Shown here piece after piece: positions 64,000 through 64,000 of a stretch of 64,000 nucleotides of DNA. The position numbers were made by a program, and so were the translations under genes. Origin of the DNA: JBEKCP01 sp049509515 (GTDB taxonomy: Bacteria; Planctomycetota; Planctomycetia; Pirellulales; Thermoguttaceae); the NCBI GenBank assembly GCA_049509515.1, contig JBEKZV010000025.1, forward strand, positions 4,093 through 68,092, in the 5' to 3' direction. Each line of letters begins with the position of its first letter. The first letter of the stretch is position 1. Under the pieces are notes generated by a model. That model saw nothing but the letters and a program-made list of their open reading frames with translations, searched no databases and had not been told where the DNA came from.

Positions 64000-64000
64000 G

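Overview
The window is a high-GC chromosomal segment (roughly two thirds GC by eye) that looks planctomycetal. The signs are two membrane-anchored prenyltransferase/squalene-oxidase-repeat proteins, an ECF sigma factor paired with an unusually long anti-sigma factor, a secreted protein with a pseudopilin-like tail, an FtsK/WXG100-like secretion-type cluster in what is otherwise a Gram-negative-style gene set, a cobalamin-dependent ribonucleotide reductase, and many families of intergenic hairpin and heptamer repeats. Phylum is inferred from gene content only. No rRNA or tRNA was seen.

Layout. 1-3.4 kb: partial membrane protein, prenyltransferase-repeat protein, metallophosphoesterase, orphan HicB-like protein. 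3.5-6.9 kb: a tight three-gene minus-strand operon of DNA methyltransferase, AAA/ABC-type ATPase with a large N-terminal domain, and HNH nuclease, best read as a Septu-like defence or restriction-modification system and less GC-rich than its surroundings. 7.3-10.4 kb: nrdJ with a tandem NrdR-box pair. 10.8-17 kb: second prenyltransferase-repeat protein, then rmlA and rmlB split by a two-gene cassette (138-aa unknown protein plus HD-domain phosphohydrolase). 17-22 kb: secreted and small membrane proteins, ECF sigma/anti-sigma pair, sugar isomerase/epimerase. 22.5-25.4 kb: GT-C glycosyltransferase convergent with a decaprenyl-phosphate phosphoribosyltransferase-like UbiA protein, flanked by two copies of a ~78-bp promoter-like repeat. 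25.4-28.6 kb: a gene graveyard (tail copy of the FtsK gene, chimeric TacA/TacT remnants, UPF0175 antitoxin with a broken PIN toxin) around a secreted protein.

28.7-34.3 kb: type VII-secretion-like locus with an EccC-like ATPase (two transmembrane helices, three ATPase-like modules of which only the middle one is canonical), two small helical proteins sharing a W-x-D-x5-F core, and a coiled-coil protein. Every junction carries a different repeat family, and heptamer repeats have entered the ATPase reading frame. 34.5-40.5 kb: FAD oxidoreductase, a transposase remnant, an MBOAT/SGNH O-acyltransferase pair bounded by two copies of the oxidoreductase 5' end, and a HEAT-repeat protein.

40.7-64 kb is mostly a minus-strand surface-glycan and acyl-modification region: sedoheptulose-7-phosphate isomerase, nucleotide-sugar dehydrogenase, an intact AbrB/PIN toxin-antitoxin pair on the opposite strand, a DUF4838-type secreted protein, then a translationally overlapped LuxC / LuxE / ACP / FkbH / AMP-ligase / ACP block, a GNAT-like protein, a polysaccharide-deacetylase-like protein, two DegT aminotransferases, a phosphoglycosyl transferase, a hexapeptide acyltransferase, GT2 and GT4 glycosyltransferases, an asparagine-synthase-like amidotransferase and a polytopic membrane protein running to the window edge. 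Together these would build an amino-sugar- and uronate-containing, acylated and possibly amidated surface polymer, with rmlA/rmlB supplying dTDP-4-keto-6-deoxyglucose; rmlC and rmlD are not in the window.
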